Assembly: GCA_905215345.1 (NCBI GenBank)
Contig: CAJMPR010000017.1
Location: 1-64,000 of the forward strand
Direction: 5' to 3'
Origin: an uncultured bacterium
GTDB taxonomy: Bacteria > Bacteroidota > Bacteroidia > Bacteroidales > Bacteroidaceae
Length of the DNA stretch: 64,000 bases
Program-made: the position numbers and the translations under genes
Part shown: positions 34,068-42,530 of the stretch, piece by piece
How positions within the stretch are numbered: position 1 is the stretch's first letter
Layout: each line of letters opens with the position of its first letter
The notes under the pieces: generated by a model
The model's database searches: none
Seen by the model: the letters and a program-made list of their open reading frames with translations, nothing else
What the model was told of the DNA's origin: nothing

Positions 34068-34763
34068 TTATATATCTCGCATTTTCCGATTCCTAACACA
34101 TGTAGTCATTTTACAAATATTACAACTATATGCACGCTTCTGCACTTCCGAACCTATTGCAACAATACCACTTACTGACTTTATTGGAAGCATCAAGCTG
34201 GAACTTGTCAAACACACTCCGGTTATATCTTCCGGGAAAAGTCCGAATAGCTTCTTTTGTTCTGCCAATGCCCAGTCACAATATCCCGGACTATAATTAT
34301 TGCTAATTTTCATACCTTCCTCTTCTACAATTCCAGTCAATTCACGCATCAACCAAGTAACTGTTGTTTCTGCTAATATCGAACCAATAGCATCTGCAAT
34401 AAAAGAAGATAATATATCATCTTTTTCTTTCAATCGTTTACAATATTCATCAAATTGATTTCCAATAGTGGCTGTAAAAAAGGCATAAAAAGAAGCATCC
34501 TTCATAGCAAATGTAATAATACGCCCAGGATTAAACAGAGTATTCCCAATACGCAAATGCTCTTTCCCCTCCACTTCTCCCTGCTGCAAAATATATCCAC
34601 ATCGCGGTACTACCAAAGGCCTAAGCTCATCTAATATACACTCTACAAGCTCCGTGACTCTTGAGTCAGGCAAATGATTATTATAGCCCATTAATAGATA
34701 AATCTCCTTCGTATCCAAAGGAAGCTCTTCATAAGCAACATCAAAAAAATCAAGAGTCTTCAT
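34068..34763 (-). CDS. MetH-activation-domain-like protein (corrinoid reactivase candidate)
   Basis: A 231-residue protein resembling the C-terminal activation domain of B12-dependent methionine synthase. SPGYCDW (158-164) corresponds to the SAM-binding loop, and LTSSSLMLPIKSVSGIVAIG (185-204) is the second family motif. A short C-terminal extension carries Cys214, Cys217 and Cys222 (CNICKMTTC), also seen in stand-alone members linked to corrinoid proteins. Stand-alone copies are thought to remethylate or reduce inactive Co(II) cobalamin using SAM. It lies four bases after the MT-b stop, so the two are tightly coupled. Confidence 0.85.
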   Translation of the reverse strand: MKTLDFFDVAYEELPLDTKEIYLLMGYNNHLPDSRVTELVECILDELRPLVVPRCGYILQQGEVEGKEHLRIGNTLFNPGRIITFAMKDASFYAFFTATIGNQFDEYCKRLKEKDDILSSFIADAIGSILAETTVTWLMRELTGIVEEEGMKISNNYSPGYCDWALAEQKKLFGLFPEDITGVCLTSSSLMLPIKSVSGIVAIGSEVQKRAYSCNICKMTTCVRNRKMRDI

Positions 34764-34767
34764 ATAC

Positions 34768-35775
34768 CTATCTCAATTCATTATACTCATTCAATGCCGT
34801 GTAAAAAGCCTCTATATTACAATGCGGTGCATGAGGTGGAACATCACACCCTGTAGATATCACAAAATTAGAATATTCAGCTGTTTGCTGTAATAGCAGA
34901 AGAGTTGCATTTTTAACATCTTCCGGAGTACCGGCTTGAAATAAAGTTACAGGATCAAGATTACCCATTACGATAACATCTTCCGGACATTCTTTCAAGA
35001 CTTGCAACATATCGGCTTTATTGCCAAAATGATAGCTCTTAGCGCCAGCCTCCACCATAGCTGCCGTACAATGTCCTGTATTACCACAATTATGAAGTAT
35101 TACCATAAAATTTTCATCCTGTACGGCATTTACTATCTCTTTTACATACAATGAAGAAAACTCTAAACATCCCTCATTAGACAGTAAACCAGCCGCAGGT
35201 TCTGCAATAATCACCCCTTGTATTCCTTGTTTCTTCAAAGCCAAACAGTATTCTGTCAGAAATACTGTGCATTTTTGCAAAAGCAGTATGGCCGTTTCCG
35301 GTTCACAATAACATGCCATCATAAACTCAGACATATCATACAAACGACCAGCTAAAGAAAAAGGCCCGATCATTCCACCAAATACCGGCTTATCTTTTAT
35401 ATTTTCAGCAGCTAATCGGTTGGCCAACAAATATTGTGGAATTCTTCCTTTTGTCAAGTCGGGTATTTCTAATAATTCAATAGATTCTGTATCGGTCACC
35501 AAACGTCCAGTTACTGTCGGAATTTCATTCTCCGAATATTCAACTAAAGCCCCGAAAGCCTCTGCCTCAACAGTGAGATCCATTATTATAGTACATGCAG
35601 CAGCAGGAAAGCGTTTATTTAAAGCATCAATAGCCTCATAATGTACCCTACCATTTGTCACAGCTTCATACACGGTTCTTCCTGTCAACTCAATACCCGG
35701 ATGAGTCATAATAGGGATTGCAATTCTTTTTTTATCTTTCAGGATATTTTCTATCCATGCATTCATATTGTACAT
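34768..35775 (-). CDS. MtaA/UroD-fold zinc methyltransferase, corrinoid-dependent (MT-b)
   Basis: A 335-residue TIM-barrel paralogue of MT-a with the same zinc ligands, His228-x-Cys230 (ILHNCGN) and Cys310 (STGCDVPPHA). Family pieces include MDLTVEAEAFGA, GGMIGPFSLAGRL, AEPAAGLLS and MGNLDPVTLF. It directly follows the corrinoid-protein gene (16-bp gap). Two diverged MtaA-like proteins around one corrinoid protein would suit one substrate-demethylating and one acceptor-methylating enzyme. ATG at 35775 has AAGGG upstream; ATG at 35766 is an alternative. Confidence 0.87.
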   Translation of the reverse strand: MYNMNAWIENILKDKKRIAIPIMTHPGIELTGRTVYEAVTNGRVHYEAIDALNKRFPAAACTIIMDLTVEAEAFGALVEYSENEIPTVTGRLVTDTESIELLEIPDLTKGRIPQYLLANRLAAENIKDKPVFGGMIGPFSLAGRLYDMSEFMMACYCEPETAILLLQKCTVFLTEYCLALKKQGIQGVIIAEPAAGLLSNEGCLEFSSLYVKEIVNAVQDENFMVILHNCGNTGHCTAAMVEAGAKSYHFGNKADMLQVLKECPEDVIVMGNLDPVTLFQAGTPEDVKNATLLLLQQTAEYSNFVISTGCDVPPHAPHCNIEAFYTALNEYNELR

Positions 35776-35791
35776 ACCCTTGATTTTACTT

Positions 35792-36433
35792 TTAAGCTAC
35801 CCCTAACAAATCTTTCGCTCTAATTACAGCAGAATTTGCACTATCACTATATCCATCTGCCCCGATCTCTGTAGCAAAACCGGCACTCACAGGAGCACCT
35901 CCAACCATTACAACTACCTGTTCACGTAAACCAGCGTTTTGCAGTGCCTCAATAATCGTTTTCATATAAGGCATAGTCGTTGTCAGTAGAGCGCTCAAGC
36001 CTACAATGCATGCATTATATTCTTTTACAGCCTGTACAAACTTCTCAGCATCTGCATCAACTCCTAAATCTACAACTTGAAAACCACATCCTTCAAACAT
36101 AGAGCCCACTAAGTTCTTACCTATATCATGTAGGTCACCTTTCACTGTTCCAATAACAATTGTTCCCATAGAGGATATTGTTTCTGTGTCTTTTAATAAA
36201 GGTTGCAACAATGTAAGTGAGGCTTTCATAGCACGTCCTGCCATTAATAATTCTGGAACAAAAGCTTTGTGAGCCTCAAACCGACGCCCAATTTCCTCCA
36301 TAGCCCTTATCAGATAATTGTCTATTAAATATTTAGGAGAAACACTGTCTGCAATAGCTTCTTGCGTTAATTCTATTGCCACTTTGTGCTTTCCTGTCAA
36401 AATAGCTTCATAAAGTAAATTCAAATCTAGCAT
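35792..36433 (-). CDS. cobalamin-binding corrinoid protein (MtaC/MtbC-like)
   Basis: A 213-residue methyl-carrier protein. The N-terminal helical cap (about 1-88) ends near FVPELLMAGRAMKASL. The Rossmann B12-binding domain has GTVKGDLHDIGKNLV, where Asp100-x-His102-x-x-Gly105 forms the lower axial ligand motif, then GLSALLTTTMPYMK and GGAP (178-181). It is the shuttle between the two methyltransferases encoded downstream. It heads the corrinoid module, 55 bp after the GH26 gene, the largest gap in the operon. No cobalamin riboswitch is evident in that gap. Confidence 0.93.
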   Translation of the reverse strand: MLDLNLLYEAILTGKHKVAIELTQEAIADSVSPKYLIDNYLIRAMEEIGRRFEAHKAFVPELLMAGRAMKASLTLLQPLLKDTETISSMGTIVIGTVKGDLHDIGKNLVGSMFEGCGFQVVDLGVDADAEKFVQAVKEYNACIVGLSALLTTTMPYMKTIIEALQNAGLREQVVVMVGGAPVSAGFATEIGADGYSDSANSAVIRAKDLLGVA

Positions 36434-36488
36434 GGTTTCTCATTTTAAGTCATTTCTATTTCAATAAAAGCAAGCAAAACATCGACTA

Positions 36489-37598
36489 TTACCTATACAA
36501 TGTCTCTATATCTGAGACAAACAATGTTTTTGGTTTCTCATAAAACCGAATGAAATCGGTAGCAGAAATTTGTCCTGGATAAGGCGCAAAATAATGATTG
36601 TCCAGTTCACGCGCATTACGCCACACCAAAACATAGCATATAGGATATTTGTCCAATATAGGATACAATACATTCGTCCACCAATCAGCAATAGGTAGAG
36701 CAACCATTCCTGTCTCGGTTACTGCAATAGGCTTATGATGTATTTCGCCCAACTTAGTAAGAACTGTCAAAGTTTCATTCATTACTTTTTTGTATGCTTC
36801 CGTATCATTTACACTATTCTGGTAACAATCAAAGCCCAATAAGTCAACATACTCATCACCAGGATAACGTTCCATATATTCTTCCATTGTGCATCCTCCC
36901 CCCGGAGAATAAGCATAAAGAAGATTATTCACCCCTTTGCTGTGAAGATAATCATACGTCATTATCCATAACTCCTTATACTGCTCCGGAGTGCAAAAGT
37001 CCTTTCCCCACCAAAACCAGCTACCGGTATGTTCGTGCCATGGTCGAAAGAGAACTGGAACTTTTATACCGTCCTCAGTCATCAACGAGTTACAATAATC
37101 CGCCAATATATCCAACCACCCTATAAATAGAGCATGATTCACGCTGTCTGGCAAGATAGAGGCTACTACTTGCTTCTCCGATATATCCCAAGAATCACCA
37201 CCGGTAACCGGATTATCTACATGCCAACTCAACGTATTAATACCTCCGCGCTCATAGTTTAGAATCATTTCCTTTCGTATTCTATCAAAACTTACATTAT
37301 CCAGACTGGAACTTTGTCCTTTTTCAATACGGCCTACCTCCCAACCACATACAGCTGGATAGTCTCCACAGATACTCTTTACATCGCTCCGAGCAGTATC
37401 ACCTTCCCAACCAATACCATAAACCGTGGCATCCTGATGACCAAACATAAAGCCCCTTTCCGTAATATTTTGTAATTGCTTATACAACATTTCTGTTTCG
37501 GGCGTCCTTGAAGTGATTTCGACTTTCTTATTACTAACACTACAGGCTATCAAACCTAAAGCAATAAAAGCCAATAACATTATTTTAATATTTCCCAT
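36489..37598 (-). CDS. GH26 beta-mannanase lipoprotein
   Basis: A 369-residue lipoprotein (lipobox LIAC-S, Cys19). The GH26 catalytic pair is acid/base Glu189 in FRPWHEHTGSWFWWG and nucleophile Glu295 in AVTETGM; MFGHQDATVYG and LSWHVDNP are typical subsite segments. It should cut beta-1,4-mannan, giving mannobiose for the downstream epimerase/phosphorylase. No acidic surface-export signal follows the lipid cysteine (SVSNKK), so a periplasmic face is more likely (inference). Confidence 0.93.
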   Translation of the reverse strand: MGNIKIMLLAFIALGLIACSVSNKKVEITSRTPETEMLYKQLQNITERGFMFGHQDATVYGIGWEGDTARSDVKSICGDYPAVCGWEVGRIEKGQSSSLDNVSFDRIRKEMILNYERGGINTLSWHVDNPVTGGDSWDISEKQVVASILPDSVNHALFIGWLDILADYCNSLMTEDGIKVPVLFRPWHEHTGSWFWWGKDFCTPEQYKELWIMTYDYLHSKGVNNLLYAYSPGGGCTMEEYMERYPGDEYVDLLGFDCYQNSVNDTEAYKKVMNETLTVLTKLGEIHHKPIAVTETGMVALPIADWWTNVLYPILDKYPICYVLVWRNARELDNHYFAPYPGQISATDFIRFYEKPKTLFVSDIETLYR

Positions 37599-37612
37599 AG
37601 CACTATCACAAA

Positions 37613-39124
37613 TTATTTTTGGATGTTATTTCTGACATTCTTGCAATCTTTCAGCGATACTGCCGGTAATTTAGGATTAGAAGGAGAAGGAATAGCAGTC
37701 ATATTATCCAAATACAGCGTATTCACCTTAATCGCCTCAATTGCATTCGTATAATAGTCCTTTTCTACTTCGCCCCAATAAATGTTACCCTGATTGAAAA
37801 ATACATTCTTCGCATTCTCTATATAAATAACAGGAATATTTGATGTATAGATTTCTTTTCCTGGCACGGTATTGGGCCGTAAATCAAAATTACCCCCGCT
37901 AACATCTTCCAGAGCTCCTTTCTTTAATTCAAAATTGAAATTATTAAATGAGATATTTTCCATAATTGTTTCATCCGAAGCATACATCAGGATTGAATTC
38001 TCTGCAGTACAGGATATATTAGAAAAACTAATATTCTTAATAATTCCAATAGGACTATCGGGCACACCTCTTAATGCAGATATTTTTATAGGCTCACCAT
38101 TACCCCACCAGTCACCAGTATGCATTCTGGTCTCAATACGGATATTTGCGAAAGTGACATTTTGAATAGAACCGGAATCACGGACAGTAAGATTGATACC
38201 ACAATTAGAATCATAAATCGTGATATTATTGAAATTATAATTAGACATATGATTCTGATCCCAACCACCAATACGAATAGCACTGGAACGAGAACGGAAA
38301 ATGCAATTGTCTACATTGATATTTTTTGAAGGTTTCAGTATATTCTTGAATCCCGGATCACCAAAATGATGCGCATAACCAGCCAATACAATTGCATCAT
38401 CTCCACAACTAAAAGTACAATCTGATACATTTACATTACTGCAAGATATAATATCACATCCATCGCTATTAGGAATCAAAAGATTATTATCGATAGATAC
38501 TTTATTGACTTTAACACCATCACAATGTACAAGCAATATCGTCCAATACGGAGCATCTATACATTTAATATCCGTGAGGCACACGTTTGTACAATTACTA
38601 AATATAACCATCTGATGAAATCTGTCTTTGGGATTAACCGGACCATCTCCCAGACCATTCTCAACTTTTCTAAAATCAAATTTCTGACGAATATAGTTAT
38701 TCACATCACCAATAATCCTCTTGGCTACTGTCTTTTCCATAAACTCCATGCCCTGTCCAAAAATGATACCATTACCTGTTATGGCAACATTATTTGCATT
38801 TTCCGTATAAAAAACCCCCGCCAGTTGTTCATTGTGTTTCTGATATTGGCTCAAATCCGTAGTTGCTTTAAGTACGGCACCTATCTCAAAATGAAATTCA
38901 ACATTAGATTTCAAATTCAGCGTACCAACTAAATACTCACCACGAGGGACCAACACTATGCCCCCACCTTCATTATAGCAGTGATCGATAGCCTTCTGTA
39001 TTCCTACAGTTGTCAAATCCTTACCATTATTCTTTGCACCAAAATCCAGCACATTGTAGGTAGCAGCTTCCGCTGCTACCAATAAACACGTCATCATCAA
39101 AAATGCCACTAATTTCTTTTTCAT
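37613..39124 (-). CDS. GH28-like right-handed beta-helix glycosidase
   Basis: A 503-residue secreted protein with a signal peptide (to about residue 20, AEA-A). The opening YNVLDFGAKNNGKDLTTVGIQ is the GH28 N-terminal motif. Catalytic aspartates appear in PNSDGCDI (Asp221, Asp224) and CGDDAI (Asp242, Asp243), and many NIS/NIT turns mark the beta helix. The GHG motif of classical polygalacturonases is not evident, so specificity (galacturonide, rhamnogalacturonide or other) is open. Its presence with GH5/GH26 mannanases is unusual and hints that the glycan is not plain mannan. Confidence 0.85.
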   Translation of the reverse strand: MKKKLVAFLMMTCLLVAAEAATYNVLDFGAKNNGKDLTTVGIQKAIDHCYNEGGGIVLVPRGEYLVGTLNLKSNVEFHFEIGAVLKATTDLSQYQKHNEQLAGVFYTENANNVAITGNGIIFGQGMEFMEKTVAKRIIGDVNNYIRQKFDFRKVENGLGDGPVNPKDRFHQMVIFSNCTNVCLTDIKCIDAPYWTILLVHCDGVKVNKVSIDNNLLIPNSDGCDIISCSNVNVSDCTFSCGDDAIVLAGYAHHFGDPGFKNILKPSKNINVDNCIFRSRSSAIRIGGWDQNHMSNYNFNNITIYDSNCGINLTVRDSGSIQNVTFANIRIETRMHTGDWWGNGEPIKISALRGVPDSPIGIIKNISFSNISCTAENSILMYASDETIMENISFNNFNFELKKGALEDVSGGNFDLRPNTVPGKEIYTSNIPVIYIENAKNVFFNQGNIYWGEVEKDYYTNAIEAIKVNTLYLDNMTAIPSPSNPKLPAVSLKDCKNVRNNIQK

Positions 39125-39153
39125 CCTATTTTATATTATTCATTCATATTCGA

Positions 39154-40908
39154 TTAAAACATTGCTCCATCTGAAATACAAATATCATCCAAATGTATCT
39201 CATATTTCATATTTGCCACATTACCAGAACTAAATCCTATCGTTATTTCCTCAAAAGTACTGCCAAAATCAATAGTGGAACCGGTACCCGACCAATTATC
39301 CCATTGTATATCCTTTAGTTGAATTTGCATCATTTCCCAACCATTGGTAGAGAACATCCAGTCAGTTGTATTAATACTTGCCCCGTACGAAACACCGTTT
39401 TGGACAAATTTAAATTGTAAATTAGCCTTTTCGTTATTTGTGTTAACCAAGAAGCATAAATACGGATTGCTTATTGTACTGAAATCATACCCTTCCTTGA
39501 ATTCTAATGTTCCAAGCCACTTCCATCCTTCCGAATTATTTTTGATAACTGAAAAATAATGTTTACCTGCGATAGTTGGTACTATATCATCAGAAACCTT
39601 ATTGACATCAGCTGTTTGTCCGTCAGACGGAGCACCTGCAAAATTAGTTCTCGTTGATTCAAAATTATTCAGTTCATAGACAGGGGTGACTGCTCCATCG
39701 GTAATCATTACTTGATCTAAATTCATTTTAAACTTCTTGTTTACAAAAACACCACCTTCGGAAGTCGTTCCGTCCCAATAGCCAGCATTAACTTGCTTCA
39801 ATATCAACTCCACTTCTTCAATTCTACCATTCGGATCGAACTTCACAAAATCTCCCCCCCAGTTCTCATTAATCAGATCCACTAAACGTGCACTAACCCA
39901 TTGCCATTCCCCTTTTGTAGGTCTAAGCATCCATGCATCCAAAGGATTTCCTGTAACACCATTGCAGAAATAAGAACCACCAATTTTGCCATCCTGCACT
40001 ACTTTAACCTGAAAATTGCAAACATTATCATCACTATTCAACAAAAATGAGATATGAGGGTCTGTAAATTCGGCCAAATCTATCGGTTGGTCAAAAGTAA
40101 TTCTTATAGAACCAAGATAATCCCAATTAGAAGCTATATTATCAGCATAAAAACTGAAGAATTTCTGTCCCCTACCGGGAGCAATTCCATCATGATTTAT
40201 TTGAGCGGTAAAATTAGATTCCGCAAGATCGCCTTTTGTAAAGAAAGTCTGTCCATCTTCAAAATCAAGCAACACAATCGGATCGACCGGAATAAATATA
40301 TCACTGGGATCTTCAACAGGCAAAGCAGAAGAATTAATCATATTATTATACATGGTTTTGACGATAATAGTAGTTGCATCTGGTAATTCTTTTGGAGCCA
40401 GCACCACAATCTGTCCTGGGGACTGTGTTAAACCGTTAACTTTAACAGTAGATTCTCCAATAGTCACCTCTTTAATCAAATCGACATTCTCGCCCTTAAT
40501 AACTACAGAACGTCCTCTGATAATTTTAGAAGGCCATTGGAGTACTTTTATTTCCTCCATTGCCGGATATTTAGGAAGAATAGTTACTTCTTCCAAACAC
40601 TGCTTCATATATACATTCTTAAGCACAAGAGGAGCAGCTTCAAATATGCGCGGCAATAAGGCTTTAATCTCTGTCTCTGTTTCAGAAACGATTTTCATAG
40701 AAATACCATTGATGGAAATAGTATTTGGTGAAGCAAATCCGGTTCCCTTAATTGTTATCTCCTGACCTATCATCGGTTCTTCTGTCACTGACTCAATAAC
40801 CGGAACCGGATAATTAATATCAAAGTCTTTCCCATAATCAGAATCCTTACAAGCCGAGATAACAGTTATAAGGAAAACACTGACTAATATATTATATAAT
40901 GTTTTCAT
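39154..40908 (-). CDS. surface glycan-binding lipoprotein (IPT/TIG, tandem domains)
   Basis: A 584-residue lipoprotein (ISAC-K). The acidic residues just after the cysteine (KDSDYGKDFD) fit a Bacteroidetes surface-export signal. Two IPT/TIG beta-sandwich domains (about 33-115 and 118-200, GxGFASPNTISINGI) lead to two related C-terminal domains of about 180 residues (215-400 and 410-584). Both contain an FxS...W-x-YLG or WKWLG strand pair and end with a MITDGA or CISDGA motif. Position after SusD marks it as the non-SusD binding protein of the locus. Confidence 0.87.
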   Translation of the reverse strand: MKTLYNILVSVFLITVISACKDSDYGKDFDINYPVPVIESVTEEPMIGQEITIKGTGFASPNTISINGISMKIVSETETEIKALLPRIFEAAPLVLKNVYMKQCLEEVTILPKYPAMEEIKVLQWPSKIIRGRSVVIKGENVDLIKEVTIGESTVKVNGLTQSPGQIVVLAPKELPDATTIIVKTMYNNMINSSALPVEDPSDIFIPVDPIVLLDFEDGQTFFTKGDLAESNFTAQINHDGIAPGRGQKFFSFYADNIASNWDYLGSIRITFDQPIDLAEFTDPHISFLLNSDDNVCNFQVKVVQDGKIGGSYFCNGVTGNPLDAWMLRPTKGEWQWVSARLVDLINENWGGDFVKFDPNGRIEEVELILKQVNAGYWDGTTSEGGVFVNKKFKMNLDQVMITDGAVTPVYELNNFESTRTNFAGAPSDGQTADVNKVSDDIVPTIAGKHYFSVIKNNSEGWKWLGTLEFKEGYDFSTISNPYLCFLVNTNNEKANLQFKFVQNGVSYGASINTTDWMFSTNGWEMMQIQLKDIQWDNWSGTGSTIDFGSTFEEITIGFSSGNVANMKYEIHLDDICISDGAMF

Positions 40909-40937
40909 TGATTGATATTTTATAGATTAATACTATA

Positions 40938-42518
40938 TTAATTCGGATTCTGGGTCAATCCCCAGCTAATAACTTCCTCATTGGGTATAGGAATTACCGG
41001 TACTCCTCGTAGCTGTCTCTTATCAAAGTCTATTTTTGCCTTTTCCGTTAACGTTTCACGATAGTCACCCCATCTAACCAAATCCCAATAACGAAGTGAT
41101 TCCATACCAAACTCAACACGTCTTTCATGCTTGATAGCTTTTAGTAAATCCATACCGGATACTGTAATATCTTTCAGATTATCAGAGAAACCTGTTTGAG
41201 TATAGTTCTTGGAATTTACTTCATATCCTTTAGGATAAGTTGATTTACGTGCTCTTTCACGTACCATATTTACATAGTCACGAGCTTCATCTTCCAAAGA
41301 CAGATAATAAGCAGCCTCTGCTTTCATCAGTAATACATCCGAATAACGAATAATACGTTCATTAAAAGGGGAATCGGACTGATTGCTTGGGCGAAGCGCC
41401 GGGTCAATAGCCAGTTTGCGTGCTGCATATCCCGTCAAATGTGATTTTTGGGCAACTTCCTGCTTCACACCATAAACATAATCGGTGATACCGTTTCCAT
41501 GTACCGTACAATACAAACGTGGATCGTTAGGTTCAAATTCATCAACTAAACTTTGGGTAGGACAATTAAATCCCCAACCCCATTCAGGTAAGTCATTTGT
41601 ACCTCTATTAGCTACGTATATACTTGAAGCATTTCCTTGATTATCAAAATTATAACCTGTATTTGTTGTTGCATACTGTATTTCGAATACTGATTCAGAA
41701 GAATTCTCTCCTTCCTCTTCGAAAATTTCAGCATAATTAGGCAATAGACTATAAACGCCAGAAGAAATGACAGCAGAAGTCAAATCATATACATCCTGCC
41801 AAGCCGTTTCAGGCTTATTCTTAAACATACCTATCTCATACATAATTACTCTTGCGTGCAAAGATTGTGCAGCACCAGACGTTATTCGTCCGACTTCTTC
41901 TGACGAATACTTCAAAGGCAATACATCCGCCGCATCTTTCAAGTCATCTTCAATTAGTTGCAAAACATCTTCAAATGATGTTCTGTCTACAGTCCCAATC
42001 TGATCCACATCCACCGGTTTTGTAAATAACGGCAAATCGCCGTATAATTTCACTAATGTAAAATAAGAATAGGCACGAATAAATTTAGCTTCAGCAATGT
42101 ATTGCTCTTTCAAACTTTCTGAGAAAGTTACATTCTGCATTTTTTCTATAACCGTATTCGTTCTATGAATAGCTGCATAATAGGCTTTCCAAGTATTAAT
42201 CAAATACGTGTTAGTTGATAAAGCACTCCACTGTTTCAAGAATTCCATGTCATCCGAGTCACCGGCTGTCTCTCCACCTTTCCAAGCGTCATCTGACATA
42301 ACATCACCATACATCCATTGATAAGTTGATAAATTAGCCTCATATGCCAATCCATTATAACAAGCGATTACCGCCATGTTGGCATTTTCTTCATTATCAT
42401 AATAGCTGGGAGTATCTATGTTTTCTCCTAATATAGGTTGTTCCAGAAAATCGGAGCAACTGTTTAAGGCTACCGTTATTCCTAATCCTACAACTGTTTT
42501 TATAATTAAGCTTTTCAT
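40938..42518 (-). CDS. SusD/RagB-family glycan-binding lipoprotein
   Basis: A 526-residue lipoprotein (LNSC-S, followed by DFLEQP). It forms the surface lid of the SusC transporter encoded just upstream. TPR-like helices and typical SusD segments are visible: NTVIEKMQNVTFSE, EAKFIRAYSYFTLVKLYGDLPLF, RYSDVLLMKAEAAYY and the C-terminal RRVEFGMESLRYWDLVRWG. The 12-bp gap to susC shows coupling. Confidence 0.97.
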   Translation of the reverse strand: MKSLIIKTVVGLGITVALNSCSDFLEQPILGENIDTPSYYDNEENANMAVIACYNGLAYEANLSTYQWMYGDVMSDDAWKGGETAGDSDDMEFLKQWSALSTNTYLINTWKAYYAAIHRTNTVIEKMQNVTFSESLKEQYIAEAKFIRAYSYFTLVKLYGDLPLFTKPVDVDQIGTVDRTSFEDVLQLIEDDLKDAADVLPLKYSSEEVGRITSGAAQSLHARVIMYEIGMFKNKPETAWQDVYDLTSAVISSGVYSLLPNYAEIFEEEGENSSESVFEIQYATTNTGYNFDNQGNASSIYVANRGTNDLPEWGWGFNCPTQSLVDEFEPNDPRLYCTVHGNGITDYVYGVKQEVAQKSHLTGYAARKLAIDPALRPSNQSDSPFNERIIRYSDVLLMKAEAAYYLSLEDEARDYVNMVRERARKSTYPKGYEVNSKNYTQTGFSDNLKDITVSGMDLLKAIKHERRVEFGMESLRYWDLVRWGDYRETLTEKAKIDFDKRQLRGVPVIPIPNEEVISWGLTQNPN

Positions 42519-42530
42519 AAATATCGATCA

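Noticed and set aside
31704..35775. Haem biosynthesis uroporphyrinogen decarboxylases
   Set aside because: Both proteins carry the H-x-C...C zinc site of corrinoid methyltransferases and are encoded with a corrinoid carrier; no haem genes are nearby.
34068..36433. Classical methanol:corrinoid (MtaBCA) system using methanol from pectin
   Set aside because: No MtaB-type protein is encoded, and a sugar transporter lies in the module. It remains only a remote alternative.
36434..36488. Cobalamin riboswitch before the corrinoid module
   Set aside because: The gap is only 55 bases, too short for the aptamer, and no B12-box-like sequence is visible.
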